A DNA stretch of 7,628 nucleotides from an uncultured Ruminococcus sp. GTDB taxonomy: Bacteria; Bacillota; Clostridia; Oscillospirales; Acutalibacteraceae. A program made the position numbers and the translations under genes. The DNA lies in contig CACYDK010000203.1 in the NCBI GenBank assembly GCA_902773155.1, forward strand, positions 1-7,628. Reading direction: 5' to 3'. Positions 6,624-7,628 of the stretch are shown piece by piece. The first letter of the stretch is position 1. Every line of letters begins with the position of its first letter. The notes under the pieces are model-generated. The model was given only the letters and a program-made list of their open reading frames with translations, did no database searches and was not told the origin of the DNA.

Positions 6624-6713
6624 GCCCTTCGGAGGACAGAGCTCGCCCTTTATGCTGTCGGCTAAAGTTTTTTGACTTCGCGACGGCAGCTCTACTATTT
6701 CCTTATTCTCCAT
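6549..6713 (-). CDS. Candidate small ORF on the - strand, antisense to the DUF218 3' end
   Basis: A 54-codon reading frame begins at the ATG complementary to 6711-6713 and ends at TAA (6549-6551). Its last 24 codons and stop overlap the end of the DUF218 gene on the other strand. The predicted peptide starts MENKEIVELPSRSQK, contains a KGELCPPKGSFKEFGG stretch and has three cysteines (residues 26, 39 and 47) and no hydrophobic segment. I do not recognise it. The main support is a good ribosome binding site on the same strand (AAGGGGTGA ending about 6 bases before ATG) and ordinary codon choice. No convincing promoter is seen upstream on this strand. The overlap with a well-supported gene counts against it, so it may be spurious. 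Confidence 0.3.
   Translation of the reverse strand: MENKEIVELPSRSQKTLADSIKGELCPPKGSFKEFGGDCDPLPDEHCGIKGEPG
6653..6688. repeat. Structured inverted repeat after the DUF218 gene
   Basis: GCTGTCG at 6654-6660 pairs with CGACGGC at 6681-6687 (7 bp with one G-U), extended by T6653-A6688. Inside, AAGT/ACTT at 6665-6678 can form a small upper stem. An outer AGAGCT/AGCTCT pair (6638-6643 and 6688-6693) is an alternative. There is no T-run on either side, so it is not a standard terminator. Confidence 0.35.
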
Positions 6714-6721
6714 AATACTTC

Positions 6722-6763
6722 ACCCCTTGTTAAACTGATTGTCATTAGTATTTTTCAAGGGGT
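6722..6763. repeat. 8-bp perfect inverted repeat, possible weak terminator or leader hairpin
   Basis: ACCCCTTG at 6722-6729 is the exact reverse complement of CAAGGGGT at 6756-6763, with a 26-base AT-rich interval. On the + strand it is followed by TTCATTTTATT, a poor T-run, so it could be a weak end for the nrd operon transcript. On the - strand the second arm contains the AAGGGG ribosome binding site of the candidate small ORF. There the hairpin could hide that site. Confidence 0.45.
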
Positions 6764-6774
6764 TCATTTTATTC

Positions 6775-6803
6775 TTGCAAGATATTCCAATATATGTTAT
6801 CAT
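6775..6803 (+). promoter_or_regulatory. Sigma-A promoter of the DUF1934-argS unit
   Basis: TTGCAA at 6775-6780 and TATCAT at 6798-6803 are separated by 17 bases. Transcription would start near 6810, giving a leader of about 37 bases before the DUF1934 start codon. A short dyad, ATATTCCAATAT, lies in the spacer. No T-box or other leader regulator of the kind sometimes found before aminoacyl-tRNA synthetase genes fits in so short a leader. Confidence 0.65.
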
Positions 6804-6846
6804 ACATAGATAAGGAAATAACTAAGCTTTTTTCAAAGGAACTATA

Positions 6847-7284
6847 ATGGAAAACAACAAAAACTATCTCATAAACGTCAAAGGAATACAAGAGGTTGAC
6901 GGAGAAAACGAAACCGTAGAGCTCACGACGATGGGAAGCTTCATATCTAAGCCGAACGGTCATACCTTTATCGGCTATAAGGAATATGACGAAGAGAATC
7001 CTTCCATATCGTCGAACAATGTCGTTAAGGTCGATGGCAGCGAGAGAGTTACGATAATAAGAAGCGGTGAGGTCGATACCCGCCTTATTCTCGAGCTCGG
7101 AAAGCGCCATCAGTGCCACTACAACACTCCTGTCGGCTCTATTCTTATCGGCGTATCGACCGATACGATCGAAAACCGCCTCTCCGACAACGGCGGCAGG
7201 CTTCACGTCAGGTATTCGCTCGATTTCAACAATGAACAAATTTCTAATAACGAATTTTATATTGAAGTAACAAAGAAAAGGTGA
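6847..7284 (+). CDS. DUF1934 (YwiB-like) beta-barrel protein
   Basis: The 145-residue cytoplasmic protein matches the DUF1934 family, whose members are predicted calycin-like beta barrels and include B. subtilis YwiB. The family landmarks are YKEYDEE at 44-50, the LELGKRHQCHYNTPVGS stretch at 82-98, IGVSTDTIEN at 101-110, and GGRLHVRYSLDFN at 116-128 followed by the terminal NNEFYIEV strand. No enzymatic residues are established for the family. The start is supported by AAAGGA at 6835-6840, 6 bases upstream, and by a sigma-A promoter about 45 bases upstream. The gene ends 4 bases before argS, and the argS ribosome binding site overlaps its stop codon, so the two are co-transcribed. The same order (ywiB-argS) occurs in Bacillus, which supports the assignment and suggests a conserved but undefined link to translation. 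Confidence 0.88.
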   Translation: MENNKNYLINVKGIQEVDGENETVELTTMGSFISKPNGHTFIGYKEYDEENPSISSNNVVKVDGSERVTIIRSGEVDTRLILELGKRHQCHYNTPVGSILIGVSTDTIENRLSDNGGRLHVRYSLDFNNEQISNNEFYIEVTKKR

Positions 7285-7288
7285 TTTT

Positions 7289-7628
7289 ATGGCACGCACA
7301 TTATTTAAGGCTAAAAAGCAGCTAAATGCCGCGATATCAGCCGCCTTTGAAAGGGCTATGGACAGCGGAGAGCTGGTCAGGGCTGATATTCCGGAATATA
7401 TAATCGAGGTTCCCGCTGACCGCGCAAACGGCGACTTGGCCACAAACGCGGCCATGGCCGGCGCGAGAGTTTTTCGCACTGCCCCGGTAAAAATTGCCCA
7501 GGCAATAAAAAACAATCTCAAACTTGACGGCACATTGTTCGAACGCTGTGAAATCGCGGGTCCGGGCTTTATTAATTTCTTTTACTCCGGCGATTTTTAC
7601 GCCGAAGTTCTCCGTGACGTTGAAACAG
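7289..7628 (+). CDS. argS: Arginyl-tRNA synthetase, N-terminal part (cut by window edge)
   Basis: Only the first 113 codons are inside the window. The product charges tRNA-Arg with arginine in the cytoplasm (class I synthetase). The visible part is the N-terminal additional domain that recognises the tRNA D-loop. It carries the family's VPADRANGDLATNAAM stretch at about residues 43-58 and the AGPGFINF motif at about 90-97. The class I HIGH-like motif, expected soon after residue 120, lies beyond the edge. AAAAGGTGA at 7276-7284 forms the ribosome binding site and includes the TGA stop of the upstream DUF1934 gene, 4 bases before this ATG, so translation is probably coupled. No leader regulator is seen between the genes. 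Confidence 0.93.
   Translation, partial: MARTLFKAKKQLNAAISAAFERAMDSGELVRADIPEYIIEVPADRANGDLATNAAMAGARVFRTAPVKIAQAIKNNLKLDGTLFERCEIAGPGFINFFYSGDFYAEVLRDVET

Noticed and set aside
6769..7533. 254-codon - strand ORF opposite DUF1934 and argS
   Set aside because: It is antisense to two well-supported genes with family motifs on the + strand, and its own product shows no family signature.

Overview
The window looks like chromosomal DNA from an anaerobic, low-to-mid GC Firmicute of the Clostridia, most likely an Oscillospirales/Ruminococcus-type gut bacterium. This is inferred from gene content: an oxygen-sensitive class III ribonucleotide reductase, an AmyE-like secreted amylase with bacterial Ig-like (BIG2) tails, strong AAGGAGG-type ribosome binding sites, and a DUF1934-argS pair like ywiB-argS of Bacillus. 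No species can be named from the sequence alone. All confidently called genes lie on the + strand. I see no tRNA, rRNA, insertion sequence, CRISPR array or attachment site.

Region 1 (about 1-2565) is a tight same-strand run. It starts with an unrecognised 56-residue ORF, followed by ruvX/yqgF (a RuvC-like nuclease for pre-16S rRNA or Holliday junctions) and a secreted GH13 alpha-amylase with two C-terminal BIG2 domains. Gaps are 14 and 20 bases, and a clear intrinsic terminator closes the run.

Region 2 (about 2566-6623) is the anaerobic dNTP module. A 260-base AT-rich spacer leads to a textbook sigma-A promoter (TTGACG, 17 bases, TATAAT). A near-perfect NrdR operator lies just downstream of the expected transcription start, and a degenerate partner overlaps the -10 box. 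The promoter drives nrdD (ATP-cone plus glycyl radical reductase), nrdG (its radical-SAM activase; TAATG overlap) and a membrane-anchored DUF218/YdcF-SanA-like protein (ATGA overlap). The three genes read as one translationally coupled operon, with NrdR expected to repress it when dATP is plentiful.

Region 3 (about 6624-6846) is a structured intergenic segment. It holds a candidate 54-codon ORF on the - strand, antisense to the end of the DUF218 gene. An 8-bp inverted repeat covers that ORF's ribosome binding site. A second sigma-A promoter reads rightward.

Region 4 (6847-7628) is a DUF1934 (YwiB-like) gene followed 4 bases later by the first 113 codons of argS (arginyl-tRNA synthetase), cut by the window edge.

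Nothing here is clearly a new system. The items most worth a second look are the NrdR-type operator architecture, the coupling of a DUF218 protein to nrdDG, the amylase placed directly behind ruvX, and the two unrecognised small ORFs.
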